From: Eublepharis macularius
Lineage: Eukaryota > Chordata > Lepidosauria > Squamata > Eublepharidae
DNA: 64,000 nt
Direction of reading: 5' to 3'
NCBI RefSeq assembly: GCF_028583425.1
Contig: NC_072793.1
Span: 62,749,028-62,813,027 of the forward strand
The first letter of the stretch is position 1; each line of letters opens with the position of its first letter. The notes beneath the pieces were generated by a model, which had not been told where the DNA came from, ran no database searches, and worked only from the letters and a program-made list of their open reading frames with translations. This document shows, one piece after another, positions 13,575 through 24,840 of this stretch. A program made the translations under genes and the position numbers.

Positions 13575-13695
13575 TGATTTATATCTCACCTTTCTTTCAA
13601 TGTTTTCAGGACAGAATACACAGTCTTCCCCATTTTCTTTTCACAACAACCCTGTGAGGCAGGCTAAGCTGAGGTGAAAGCAATTGCTCTACCGT
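13575..13695 (-). repeat. tRNA-derived SINE remnant, antisense
   Basis: TTTATATCTCACCTTTCTTT followed by CACAACAACCCTGTGAGGCA is the tail and body of the antisense SINE; the head is lost. Confidence 0.55.
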
Positions 13696-13699
13696 CAGA

Positions 13700-15110
13700 C
13701 TTCCCACTTCCTTTCCTTTCAAGAAAGGGTCCACTCACAGAATTTCCCCCCACTAGTCTCTCCCCTCTAGGTAGCCGTGGATGGATGTGGAGTAGACTGA
13801 GCACATGCAGAATATTGACTGAGCAATATTTATATTCAGGGAAGTCTGGATGGATGTTCTTCAGTGTCTTTGCATTTTTGAAAGCTCTACCAGAACCTTA
13901 GAGTAAATAAACAGCTTGGAATAGCTTTGAATACTTTATTTATAAGCACATTTCATCTGCTTCGTAACTGTGTATGTTCAATGCATGGAGAGGGAGTGGG
14001 ATTGTAAAGGTAGGCCTTCACCCTAATCTTCACATGCATTGATCATGACTTGTTCACAAAACTTATGTGTACATATGTGCTTTGTGTGCATAATCTTGGA
14101 TTTTGTACAAACAGGGTGAAAGAGTGAAGGCTCTGTGCACTTGATGCACAGAGAAGTTGGGGTAGAATCTGTACTGTGATTCCATTCCGCCTCTTCACTT
14201 TGAGTGCATTCTATTCCAAAGTCATCTGAACAGGGATATAGGGTCTGTTGGACAGGGGTTAGTCTACATTGACCTACAGCTTCTTCATCTAGCTGTACAA
14301 TGTGTGTTTGTGTATAATGGCATCTGGGGAACAGAAAGAACTTTGCAAGTTACTTTTCAGTTTAGAAATGTTCCAAGCGGCATGAAGTCAAATTTATCAA
14401 CTGCAGATTCTAAAGTGGAAGCATTGTTTGATATAATTTCAATGGTAGTATCATCTGAGGTGCCTTGTGATTAAATTAGTTGGTACAGTGCTGTAAAAGG
14501 GAGAGTGAATTGTATAGCTTTTGCCTGCGGGCAAAGGATACCATTTTTTAAATGTTCCCTCATAAGAAGCTTACCTGTAGAAAACTAGCACATCAAGCAG
14601 AAAGGTTTTAGTCTAGCCCGCTCCCTGCTATGCTCATTTTCTACTTGCACAGAGCTTTTTTTCTTTTAACAAACATAAGAGGAGCATTAAAAATGTGTTC
14701 CACCACCAGCAATGTGAAGTAGCATGGAGAATCTGTGATGGTCAGTATGTAGACCCGCATGTGAGGGCATTCCTTTAAATAGACATTAAAACCTCTTTGG
14801 CTGAATTAAAAGGACCCATGAACCAGTCTAAACCACAAGACTGGAGTAAGTGAATATGTTTCAAATTGTCACCGATTGTAGGCCTCAGCCTCTAATTTGT
14901 TTATTTGTTTCAGGTTCAGAATGAAAACCATATATTCCCCAGCCAGTCAATAATCACTCAGTGGTTTAGTTAAAAACATTATTTAAAATCAATCATATTA
15001 TTCCTGAAATAAGCAATGATCACCATTATACAGATTAAACTAGAAGAGGTCATAGCAATTAAATAGGTAAGCATACATGACATATTTACTTTATTTAAAC
15101 TGAATTTATT
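13700..15110. other. Intronic sequence without recognised features
   Basis: No exon, known repeat or distinctive structure recognised on either strand. Confidence 0.45.
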
Positions 15111-15245
15111 TATTTTATTTATTATTTATTTAGGATATTTATTTATTATTTATTATTCGATATTTAGGATATTTCTAAGCTGCCCCTTTAGAGTCTTCTT
15201 CAAGGTGGCTTACAATTAAATCACCACAATATTTAAAACAAGCCA
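15111..15245 (-). repeat. Antisense SINE/LINE 3' tail with TTTA-rich tract
   Basis: A TTATT-rich tract (15111-15160) precedes TTCTAAGCTGCCCCTTTAGA and CAAGGTGGCTTACAATTAAA. This is the antisense form of the 3' end found in L2/CR1-group elements (tail plus GCGG-TATAAAT-like end). Confidence 0.5.
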
Positions 15246-15775
15246 TTCAATTTTAAGAGTGAATTGAAATGTTATCCAGACTTTTTGTAGAAAAAGAAAG
15301 CGGCTTTCAGTGAATTTCAGCTCTAAGAGATGAAATGCATCACAGGATGTTGCCAGCTATACAGACTATGCTAATTTAGGCAAACACCTGACTCTAATGG
15401 GTTGTCTGATTTTTATCAGCTAATGCAGTGATCCTTTCCAACAAGTAGCATTTCTGTACTGTTTTGTTCTGAAAATTTTCTGGGCATAGAATTAACTACA
15501 GTGTTTATTCCAGAGCAAGACTAGGCTTTCTCCCTCAGGTATGCTATTAAAAAAAAATTAAATACCAATGACAATAATATCCAGTAATTTTTTTGATGTA
15601 TAACTTTTTAGGGGTGTTGTCTTAAATTCAGGGTTGCCTACCTTTCAAGTAAATACGGTATTCTCTGCTCATTATCTTTTTCAAGGCTAGCACACTGCAA
15701 CAGTAAGAAATGCTTGCTTGTAATTTTTGCAGTAAGTAGTGCTAAGAACCAAAGTGAATTCAGGTCTGTTAATAT
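15246..15775. other. Unrecognised intronic sequence
   Basis: AT-rich; nothing recognised. Confidence 0.4.
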
Positions 15776-15779
15776 TAAT

Positions 15780-16440
15780 CAAATGGAGACAAACTAAGAA
15801 AAATACATATACGAACTTCATCCTGACAAAACGGACGTGCTACTGGCAAGGGGAAAGTTCAACCCAGGATTGGGGATGTATCCTTATCTGGATGGGTTGC
15901 ACTCCCCCTAAAAAGGCAGTTTATAGTTTGAGGGTGCTGCTGGTCCAAAATTTCTTGTTGAATGAACAGGTGGTGGCAGTAGTCAAGGGTGTTTATTATC
16001 AATTCCAGATGATGAGGCAGATCTTGCTACTGTGGTGCATGCCTTGGTGCATCCAGATTAGATTACTACAATGTGCTCTATGTGGGGCTGCCCTTGAATA
16101 CTGTATGGAAGCTACTATTGGTACTGAACACTGCAGGCAGAATGCTGATTGGAGTAGGTCTTAGGGATCATATCGTTCCAGTCTTGGTCCATGTACACTG
16201 GCTCCCAGTTTGCTTTTGGGCCCAATTCAAGATGCTAGTATTTAAACCTTATATGGTATGGACCAGCATACTTAATGACTGCCTTATCCCATATGAGCCT
16301 ACCTGCCAACTCTGGTCATCTTTGGAGACCTCGCTTCAGGTCATCTGAGGCTAGACAGGTTGGAACCTGAGAAAAGACCTTCTCAGTTGTGGCACTGAAA
16401 CTTTGGAACTCCCTCCCCTGGGAGATTTAACCTACTTTTC
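15780..16440 (+). mobile_element. L2/CR1-group LINE, 3' part of reverse transcriptase, sense
   Basis: Reads as the LINE C-terminus in several frames: a LHPDKTDVLLA-like segment near 15815-15845, IRLLQCALCGAALE near 16055-16100, then LPLNTVWKLLLVLNTAGRML and HWLPVCFWAQFKMLVFKPY up to 16260. It ends near a TLELPPLG-like piece at about 16400-16425. Frame changes and absence of the upstream domains show an old, 5'-truncated copy. Confidence 0.8.
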
Positions 16441-16841
16441 ATCATACAATATAGTCCCAATCCAAAATGGTTTATAAGGTGCAAAACACACCAATTTCAC
16501 ACAAATACAGAATAAGCAATTTTCACAATTACTACTTGTTATTAACAAACTTGTTCATAGGGCAAGAGCTTTATTTTGTCAGGAAGTTCATATATGTATT
16601 TTTCTTGGTTTCTCTCCATTTGATCAATATTAGCAGGCAACAGCTCTGCCCTTGACAAAACAGTCTCTCCCCAGATATGCAGGCTTTTACTTCCTTATAA
16701 ATGTTTTAAATTAAAAAATAACTAAATAAACTATATAACATATATGATTGATAATAAATTCAGCCACAAGTCCATGTTACTGTCTCAGGATTCTACCATC
16801 TCATTCTGCTTCCTGTTTAGATTAGGCCTGAGGGTTATGAT
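16441..16841. other. Unrecognised intronic sequence
   Basis: Nothing recognised. The last bases form the left target duplication (16834-16841) of the next element. Confidence 0.4.
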
Positions 16842-17890
16842 TAGACATGGGCCCAATCCAAAAAAAATTCCGATTCAGCCGTTCGTGGATCTGGGCTGCT
16901 GCTGAATGCAGGCCACCGATTCTAAACGATCACTCTCGTTTCCGGTCCGCAATCGGGAATCGGGGAGGCCAGCGCCCAGGGCAACCGTAGTCAGGCTCTT
17001 GCGCATGCGTGTGCGCGCGCTCCTGAGTCGCCCCCACCCACACAGCAAGCCGGCTGTCCCGGTGTGCTGTGGAGTTGGCGGCAGCGCGAGTGGCTCGGAG
17101 GCTGCCTGCACCATTCACCTGCCCCGCAAGACAAGGGGCGGCTGGCTTCCCCGCGCGCCCCTTGTCCTGGGGAAAGGCAAACAGCGTAGGCGGCCTCCCA
17201 GCCACCCGCACTGCCTTTTGCCTTTCCCCAGGACAAGGGGAGGCCAGCCTGCCCACGTGCCTCTTGTCCTGGGGAAAGGTGAACGGCACAGGCGGCCTCC
17301 CAGCCACCCGCACTGCCTTTTGCCTTTTGCCTTTCCCCAGGACAAGGGGCAGCCGGCTTGCCCACGCGCCCCTTGTTCTGGGGAAAGGCAAACGGCTTAG
17401 GCGGCCTCCCAGCCACCCACACTGCCTTTTGCCTTTCCCCAGGACAAGGGGAGGCTGGCCTGCCCACGCGCCCCTTGTCCTGGGGAAAGGCAAATGGCGT
17501 AGGCAGCCTCCCAGCCTCCCGCCCTGCCTTTTGCCTTTCCTTTGTGCCCACCCCCTTCCCCCTCCCTCCCCTGGGTTGCTGCTCCGTGGTTGAAGGAAGC
17601 CTGCTAATCAAGGAAAGCTGGACTTCCATTCGTGTTTCGAGGGCGACAGAAGAAGGGCAAACACAGCTCATTCCCCTGACTCCATTGCCCCGGGAATAAA
17701 TTACTAGTGCCAGAGTGTCTGCAATTCCGAACAGAAACTGACCCATCCGATCAAGTCCCAAACAAGCAAACTCCCGATCGCTGGATCGGTTGCCATGGAC
17801 AGAACCGATTAGCTGAGTCACGATGGCGAAAACGCCAAAATCGGGGGGGGGGGGGGGTTAAAATCGTAATTCAGATCGTGCCCATCTCTA
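16842..17890. mobile_element. Non-autonomous hAT-type element containing a GC-rich minisatellite
   Basis: An exact 8-bp duplication GTTATGAT lies at 16834-16841 and 17891-17898. The ends read TAGACATGGGC on the left and, inward from the right, TAGAGATGGGCACGATC. The interior is GC-rich, holds a tandem array (17126-17545) and ends with a G run near 17845-17858. No transposase is present. Its terminal TAGAGATGGGCA is shared with the element at 43768-44356, suggesting mobilisation by the same enzyme. Several long frames across it are by-products of the array. Confidence 0.87.
17126..17545. repeat. Minisatellite of about 102-bp units, each with a hairpin
   Basis: CTTGTCCTGGGGAAAGG (one variant with T) recurs at 17161, 17263, 17372 and 17474, giving spacings of 102, 109 and 102. 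The 109 unit has an extra seven-base GCCTTTT-like duplication. Within each unit the reverse complement CCTTTCCCCAGGACAAGGGG precedes it, so each unit can fold on itself. Because 102 is divisible by three, stop-free frames persist on both strands; these are not genes. Confidence 0.88.
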
Positions 17891-17898
17891 GTTATGAT

Positions 17899-19249
17899 GA
17901 ATACTCAAGTGGATAGCTGGAAAACTCCTCAGATGTCCTGTCACTCAGATCTACATGTGGGCGAATGTAGCAAAGACTCCGGATGCGTTCGGCTCCTTTC
18001 CTTGAAAGACAAATGTCTTTCAGCAAAGTTGAAAAGTTGCTTCAATCGTTTCTTGTCACAAAAGTCCCTCAGAAAATCTCATGATGGAGGGGGAAAAAAA
18101 GCAAAGGCAAAAAAGGGGTCAACTTTCTGCACTACCTGAAGCCTTGCCTACATACATGGCAGCATAGCTCACTTTGATTTCTGTCGTCTTGGGTAGCTCT
18201 GCATTGCTTATGTCTTCACCTGAGTTGTGTGTTTCTCTTTATCATTCATGTCTTGTAGCTGCAAGTGTTGGGTTATTTTGAGGCAGATTATATGACGTCT
18301 CCTTTTTCCTGCACTGGGTCAAAATACAGAATCTTTTTAAAAAAAATCACTTCTAAGTTAATATTCTACAGCTGTTTGTTGGCCAACTGATGTTTCTGGT
18401 ACAAGTGTTGACTGTAATTATGCCTCAGTAGTTTGAATTTTTAACTGGATTTATTAGCATGTAATTAATACAAAATCACAGTTACTAAGATCCAGAGTGT
18501 ATTCTCCTTGAGTTGAGAGTAATTCTACTGAAATGTTGGCTGGATATTGCCCATGATCAGGAAATACTTGGCAATAAGCAACAAATCTACTTCCCTGCAG
18601 TCTAAGCCCACAACGTTTTCTTGTGTCAGGAGAGGGGGGAAAGTAAGGCCTTAGCTCCCCCGCCCCATCCAGAAGTGGCCTTCTGTAAGTATGACTCTTT
18701 AAAAAATGACATAGATCAGCTGTGAGTCTCAATATGGATGCTGTTAACACATATATTATTGCTTTGAGATGCACAACTGGATGGGTATCACTATGGAATA
18801 TACATCCCTATTCATATTCTAGAGCAACTAGTCACATGCAAATAACTTTTAAACACGTGGTTGGAATTGTACATTTCATAACCCTTTCAGTGTTTGAAGA
18901 CTGTAATCTCTAAAAGCCAGCTATGGTCAAATATAATGCTGGTAGCATTATTTCCTGTCACGATATTACACATTTCTGTTAATGTATCTTCATAAACTAT
19001 CTTATAGCTTCAGTTTTTTCTTAGTAACACTACAAGCTAGCCTCATTTTTGTGCTGCTGGGCCTTTCAAATACGTACGAGAAGGATTGCTCTCCCACATG
19101 CTAAATTTCATTTTATGAATAATCTAGGCCTTTATTTAATATTACAGATGTTGACTGTCCCTTCCTCAATCCCCAGTGTTCAGCAAATCTAATGGTTTGG
19201 TTTTTAATCTACATTGTTCATAAGCATGATGAGGCCTGAGGGTAAATGT
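17899..19249. other. Intronic sequence without recognised features
   Basis: No exon, known repeat or strong structure recognised. Confidence 0.45.
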
Positions 19250-19257
19250 TCCAGATA

Positions 19258-19472
19258 TAGGGATGCCAATTCTGTGTTTGGAAATTTCTGGAGATTTGGG
19301 GGTGGAGCCTGGATAGGGTGGGGTTTGGATAAGGGAGGGAAGTAAGGGTACAGTGCTATAGAGACATCCCTCCAAAGTGGCCATTTTCTTCAGGGGAACT
19401 GATACCTATAGTCTGGAGATTAGTAGTAATTCTGGGAGATATTTCAGCCCCACCCAAAGGATGGTAGCCCTA
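19258..19472 (+). mobile_element. hAT-type MITE, GTTGCC family, copy 1
   Basis: Ends TAGGGATGCC and GGTAGCCCTA with an 8-bp duplication TCCAGATA/TCCAGATG (7 of 8) at 19250-19257 and 19473-19480. The interior has the family landmarks TTTCTGGAGATTTGGGGGTG, CCCTCCAAAGTGGCCATTTT and TCTGGAGATTAG. About 215 bp, no coding capacity. This family recurs at 20092, 22635, 22918, 31919, 43425, 53681 and 53817. Confidence 0.83.
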
Positions 19473-19494
19473 TCCAGATGAACAGCCATGTCAG

Positions 19495-19605
19495 TCAGTT
19501 GTTGAAAAAATAAGCAGGAGTCCTGTGGCCCCTTAAAGACTAGAAAAAATTTATTCCAACATAAGCATTTGTGGACTACAGCCCACTTCATCAGATGCAA
19601 TGAAT
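19495..19605 (-). repeat. Antisense retroelement-like repeat with hammerhead-like motif
   Basis: On the - strand it reads GATGAAGTGGGCTGTAGTCC, then AATAAATT and AGTCTTTAAGG, GGACTCCTG. I recognise this as a dispersed reptile repeat but cannot assign a class with certainty; a Penelope-like origin is possible. A related copy is at 30925-31015 and a fragment at 4346-4402. Confidence 0.5.
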
Positions 19606-20091
19606 GGACCATCACTATGCACGCATTTTATGTAGGTTGTATGAAACTAAAACCAGAGAGTCACGGGGCCATGAACTGAAGGAAGTGCAGCATGAGCTGT
19701 AATTAGGTAAACTCAAATTAATGTTGCTTTTCCATTTACAATCTGTGGCCATTAGCATGAAGCCATGTTTGCCCAGGGTTCATGTGCATAATTGCACTTT
19801 GCATTCCAGTAAATCTGGCTCTGGTTCATATTCAGGAGAGAGGTGCACAGCCTGTTTTATTCCATCAGAAGACAATGTTTGCCACAGTCTCAAGAGACTT
19901 ACTGTAATGAAGAATTAAAAGACACTTGCATTCAGCTTTTCCAGACATCATTCATTATCAGAAGGATTAGAGATCACTCCTGCCCAGTCAGGGAGAAGAA
20001 TACGGTAATAAATCATAAAAGAGTTGAATTCTTTTTCTAAAAAATATAACTGTGGAACAAGAAACAAAAAGGCCAAAAGGTAGGATGGAGT

Positions 20092-20619
20092 TAGGGTTTC
20101 CAGCTCTAGGCTGGGAAGTTCCTGGAGAGGGAAAGGTTTGGAAGTAGAGGGACCTCAGCAGGGTATAATGCCATAGACACCACCATACAAAGCAGCAGGG
20201 CTTTTTTTCAGCGGGAACACAGTGGAACGGAGTTCCGGCACCTCTTGAAAATGGTCACATGGCAGGTGGCCCTGCCCCCTGATCTCCAGACAGAGGGGAG
20301 TTTAGATTGATCTCAGCACTGCTCCAGCGGCATGAAGGGCAATCTAAGCTCCCCTCTGTCTGGAGATCAGGGGGCGGGGCCACCAGCCATGTGACCATTT
20401 TCACCAAGGGCAATTTAAACTTTTAAAAGCTCCCCTCTTGTTCCAGCTGACCCAAAGTGATGTCATTCTGCGGTCCTGAGTTCCACCACCTCTTTTCCCA
20501 GAAAAAAAGCCCTGCAAAGTAGTCATTTTCTCCAGGGGAACTGATCTCTGTGGCCTGGAGATCAGTTGTAATTCTGGGAGATCCATTCCCCAGCCACCAC
20601 CTAGAGGCTGGCAACCCTA
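20092..20619 (+). mobile_element. hAT-type MITE, GTTGCC family, copy 2, split by another hAT
   Basis: Ends TAGGGTTTCC and GGCAACCCTA lie between exact 8-bp duplications GATGGAGT (20084-20091 and 20620-20627). The family sequence is continuous across an insertion at 20196-20514: GTATAATGCCATAGACACC before it and TCATTTTCTCCAGGGGAACT after it. Without the insert the element is about 200 bp, like its relatives. Confidence 0.88.
20196..20514 (+). mobile_element. Non-autonomous hAT-type element (T-tract family), nested
   Basis: Ends CAGGGCTTTTTTTC and GAAAAAAAGCCCTG, nearly perfect inverted repeats, lie between CAAAGCAG (20188-20195) and CAAAGTAG (20515-20522), 7 of 8 identical. The interior inverted arms around CAGACAGAGGGGAGTTTAGA match the 12188-12592 copy, but this copy lacks about 85 bases near its right side. 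It lies inside copy 2 of the GTTGCC family and is therefore the younger insertion. Confidence 0.87.
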
Positions 20620-20627
20620 GATGGAGT

Positions 20628-22626
20628 AACAGTGAACTTGCAGCTACTATATAGAGATTTGCATAGTGTTGTTAATAATAATATAGTCTAACATAGTTCC
20701 TAACATCCTGTATTTCCTAACACAGCTGCAGAAGGCTTACAATTTGCATTGGTTGGATGGGTCTCTCAAGGAGAAGTCAAAGAGCATCCTATGGCAAAAG
20801 AAGGAGGGCTGGTATAATGAAGCTTGGGTGATCCAGGAATGACTTTGCTAAAAATAATCTCTCTTGAGGATAAGATTGAAGAGTGGAGAATCTGCCAAAG
20901 AGAAGAAGCTGTTGTGGTGAGCTGAACAGCATACAATGTGGAAGCATAGAAGGAGACAAAAAAGAGGAACATTAGAGGACTAGTGTGTATGTGAAGGGGT
21001 GTTAGAAAAGAAGGAGAGGGGATATAGGGCTGACTTACACATCTTTCAAAAGGATCTCCTTAGGATGGTACCATTTTGTGCTACAGACGACGCATCATAC
21101 ATTTCAGTGCTCTTTCAGGTCAAAAGCTTTCTGGCTGTGGAAAACTAGCCTCTTGTCAATGGAACCAGTTTCCCTAACATGTTAGCTTTCTACAGGCAGG
21201 CATATGTTGATATAGGAAAGAAATCCAATATTTAATCCTCTAGCCATAGACCAAATGGCTTCCTCAGTGAGCTGCTCTTTTGGTTCCTCTTCTCATTTGT
21301 TGATTTTTTGAATATGTTATTGTGTTAATGTTTACTTTGATGATGATTATTGATGATATCACAGTAACTCACAGGCATGTTGTTTCTTGAATGGGCACTT
21401 AATATTTTCCCATGAGTAATCAAGTAATGAATAGTAAGACATTGTTCATGCAGGCCAGTATTACTAGCTGTTTGAATGGAAACAAAGTCTTTGTATTATG
21501 TGTTTCAGCTGCTGAGTGGACAGTTGAATAGATAGCCCATTACTGGATCATCCCCCCCCCCATGTGACATGGTTCACACCTTCCTGGATTGTACCATTTT
21601 GAATTGCAGGATTACAGGGTTATATTTAGGAGCAGGCAATTGAGAGCATGTGGGTTATAGAAGGTTTTTTTTTAAAATGATGAGCAAGATTGGAGCATGC
21701 TTAAAAGAAAAGGCAAAGAATCCAGAGAATGGGAAGAGACTGAAGATGAAAGAGGAGGTGGGTGGGAAAATGGAAGAACCAGGAAGATATGGAGCCAATG
21801 GAGCAGGCAGTGGTTTGGAAACTGGAGAGAAGAAATAGTTTAGAATTAGCAATGGGGAGAAGGTATGGAAAGATATTTAGGAGAGGAAAGAGAATGGTTG
21901 ATGGAACTGTAGGTTGGCTAAACAAAACTGAATATTTATAGTTCTACATGAGACGTACAGTAGAAATTCTCTTGGGCTTCTTCTGTGGATCTTTGAAAGT
22001 GAGAAGTGGCCACCTGGTGGGCACTTATACCAGAGCCTAATTCTATTACACATCACCGTCTCTGTGAATGCAGCTGGGCAGTTAGATGTCCCACCTCTTC
22101 ATGAACTGAGTATGATGAGCTTTGAACATAGATGACTCAGGATTTTGCCAACTAAAAACAAAAGCATGAAAATTCTTCTTGTGCACTCAGGGAATGCCCC
22201 AGCCATAAGCTTTGTAAGGCTACATAGGCCAAATCCAAACCTGGAAGCAATCATTCTCCTTGGCAGGAACAACATGTTTTATTTATCAATCTTGCCAATC
22301 CTGGGAACTCCTGCAGGGAGCGAGACTTTCCATTATTAATAAGCCCAAGAAGCAGTATTTTAAAATTTAATGATCTGCACTTTTTGCTCCACCCGACCTG
22401 CAATATATTATATACTTCTTGGTGGCAAAGTGGGAATTACATCAGGGCTACATGTCCTTCCCTTAAATGAATAATTTAAAGCATCCACAATGCCCGGTTA
22501 TGTTAAATATTATCACTCTATTCATGCAGAAGATGGAAGAGTTTAACAGCATGCATAAAGTGCCAGGAAATGATACTGTGGTTCCCTGGGTGAAGAAAGG
22601 ATTTTGAATGAATGCAAGTTAGATTG
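20628..22626. other. Intronic sequence without recognised features
   Basis: A purine-rich tract lies at about 21660-21900 (many GGA/GAA runs); the antisense frames through it are low-complexity. No exon or named repeat recognised. Confidence 0.45.
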
Positions 22627-22634
22627 CTGAATTT

Positions 22635-22842
22635 AAGGGTTGCTAACTAAAGTTTGGCAAATACCTGGAGATTCGGGGGGTGAACCCTGGGGAAGGTAGG
22701 GAAGGAGAGTGAGCTCAGTGAGGTATAATGTCATAGAGTCGACCCCTCCAAAGCAGCCACTTTCTTCAGGGGACCTGATCTCTGATGCCTCCAGGTTTTA
22801 TTCCAGGAGATCTACAGGCCCACTTGGAAGTTGGCAACCCTA
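22635..22842 (+). mobile_element. hAT-type MITE, GTTGCC family, copy 3
   Basis: Ends AAGGGTTGC and GGCAACCCTA with duplications CTGAATTT/CTGAATCT (7 of 8) at 22627-22634 and 22843-22850. Landmarks include ACCTGGAGATTCGGGGGGTG and CCCCTCCAAAGCAGCCACTT. About 208 bp. Confidence 0.84.
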
Positions 22843-22917
22843 CTGAATCTTGGTTTCATCCTGAATATTAAGGGGGCCCAAAAGCCCAGTGTCTCCAGTG
22901 ACATCCTCCACACCATA

Positions 22918-23369
22918 TAGAGTTGCTACTAGCCCTGAGCTGGGGCCTGGAGTTTTTCCAGAATTACAACATCTCCTTGAATATAGTGCTTGTGTATGCT
23001 AACAAATTAAGATCAAATGTACTATTTGTATAAGTCTCAAATTATTTTCAGCTACAGCCTGTATAAGCTATATTATGCACTTTCTATTGTTATACTCATC
23101 TTTTTTTTTAAATAAAAATTTCTGTTCTGCAAAAAAAATCTCTATGGATAAAATGGATGAAAAAATCCATGTATGAAAAAATCTGCCATGGATGAAATGG
23201 CATCTTCAAAAGAAGGATTCTATGATATACAATACAGTCTAGGAGAAACTGAAGTCCTGGACTCAAATCTTACATCCCATCTGAGATCTTTCCCTTACCC
23301 AAACTCTGTCCTTCCTTGACACTATCCCAAAATCTCTATGAATTTCCCAAAAGAGAGCTGGCAACTCTA
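22918..23369 (-). mobile_element. hAT-type MITE, GTTGCC family, copy 4, antisense with unrecognised insert
   Basis: Ends TAGAGTTGCTA and CTGGCAACTCTA lie between ACACCATA (22910-22917) and ACACCGTA (23370-23377), 7 of 8. Family sequence occupies both flanks (GGGGCCTGGAGTTTTTCCAG on the left; CCCAAAATCTCTATGAATTT on the right). The middle, about 22985-23255, is AT-rich unrelated DNA, so a second insertion or replacement occurred there. Confidence 0.76.
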
Positions 23370-23377
23370 ACACCGTA

Positions 23378-24090
23378 CCCTGCCCTTCTTCTGTCTGTAC
23401 CATTTTTATATACTAATAGCCAAGTGGCCCTGAGCTGAGAATACTTAAATCCCAAGATTGGAGCCATGAACAGAAAAGATAGATCTTCCTACACATCTGA
23501 AAAATGCCCCAGGCTTGCAGAAAAATCTAACAATCTTTAAAAAAAAATCTTTGGGGAGGTAAAAAAACACCCCAAAATGATTTTAAAAAACCCAAAATGA
23601 TAACCCAATGCCCTTAGTGGCTGTTGCTACACAACCATAACAGTTTAGCCAGTATTTCAGGCTTGGTTTCTGTCAGTAAAAAGCAGAGGGAGGGCCAGGG
23701 TCATTTTCCAGGGATGTTTTGGTCCTTGAGGAAGGACTCGGGTCCAGGCACAGAAGCAACCACTGGGATACCACCTGACTTGCATGACTCACCAAGGCCC
23801 CACTGCTTGCTACTGTTCAACAGCAGTTGCCCTCCATAAAAGCCAGTATTATGTAGTGGATCAAGTTTTAATCTGTTGTTTTGACTGCAATAGATTAATA
23901 TGGCTTCCCTTCTGGATAGTGTATGGATTTTTTTGTTTTTAGTTTTATGTTATGGTAATCTGTCATATCTTCCCCTTTCTTTTCATTTCCACCCTTGTTC
24001 CCTCTTCGGCTTTCTATAATTTAGTTCATTCTGCATTAATTTCTTCAATAGTATTTCTTAATGGTAACAGTGTATTGTAATCTTGTATTG
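23378..24090. other. Unrecognised intronic sequence
   Basis: No gene or repeat recognised before the LINE that starts near 24090. Confidence 0.4.
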
Positions 24091-24205
24091 AACTACAGTG
24101 CTGGTGGCCCTCGTAGATGACCTCTGTCTAAATATAGACAAAGGCTAAGCTTCCCTTCTGCCTTTACTAGACTTGTCAACAACTTTTGAAACAACAGACA
24201 TTGTT

Positions 24206-24360
24206 AACATTCAATTTAAATACCACCCTTACCATAATACCATAATACCGTAATACCATAATAACATTCAATTTAAATACCACCCTTCAGGACAACTTAA
24301 TGCCCACTCAGAGCGGTTTACAAAGTATGTTGTTATTATCCCCACAACAAACACCCTGTA
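24206..24360 (-). repeat. Sauria-type SINE, antisense, 5'-truncated, with expanded tail
   Basis: The tail AACATTCAATTTAAATACCA occurs twice (24206 and 24264) separated by an ATACCATA-type simple repeat, then the body to CAACAAACACCCTGTA, where it stops. The head is missing, as expected of a 5'-truncated retroposition. The LINE frame resumes after it. Confidence 0.72.
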
Positions 24361-24602
24361 TATTTTGTAACATCATTTTGAGATGTTTGGATGTAGAAGA
24401 AGGGATTAAGGGATGTGCTTTGGATTGGTTTCAGTCATTCTCTAGGGGCAGAACTCAGAAGTTTGCTATAGGGACAAGTTTTCTATAGTATGGGAACCCC
24501 TTGTAGGGTTCTACAAAGCTCAGTATTTTCTGTATTCTATTCAATTTATATGTGAAACCCTTGGGAGAAATAATTTGTGGTTTTGGAATAAGGTGAATAA
24601 TA

Positions 24603-24840
24603 ACATTCAATTTAAATACCACCCTTCAGGACAGCTTAATGCCCACTCAGAGCGGTTTACAAAGTATGTTATTATTATCCCCACAACAAACACCCTGTGA
24701 GGTGGTGGGGCTGACAGAGCTCCAGAGAACCGTGACTAGCCCAAGGTCACCCAGCTGGCTTCAAGTGGAGGAGTGGGGAATCAAACCCTGCTCTCCAGAT
24801 TAGAGCCCGGCGCTCTTAACCACTACACCAAACTGGCTCT
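24603..24840 (-). repeat. Sauria-type SINE, antisense, full length, inside the LINE
   Basis: Tail AACATTCAATTTAAATACCA, body with AACACCCTGTGAGGTGGTGG and CCAAGGTCACCCAGCTGGCT, B-box region TCAAACCCTGCTCTCCAGAT and head ending CACCAAACTGGCTCT. The tail resembles Bov-B LINE 3' ends, as known for Sauria SINEs. A 51-bp direct repeat lies either side (24546-24596 and 24863-24913). Confidence 0.85.

Noticed and set aside
16930-17821. Overlapping open frames of 164-276 codons on both strands
   Set aside because: They run through a 102-bp GC-rich tandem array within a transposon; period divisible by three keeps frames open. No domains recognised.
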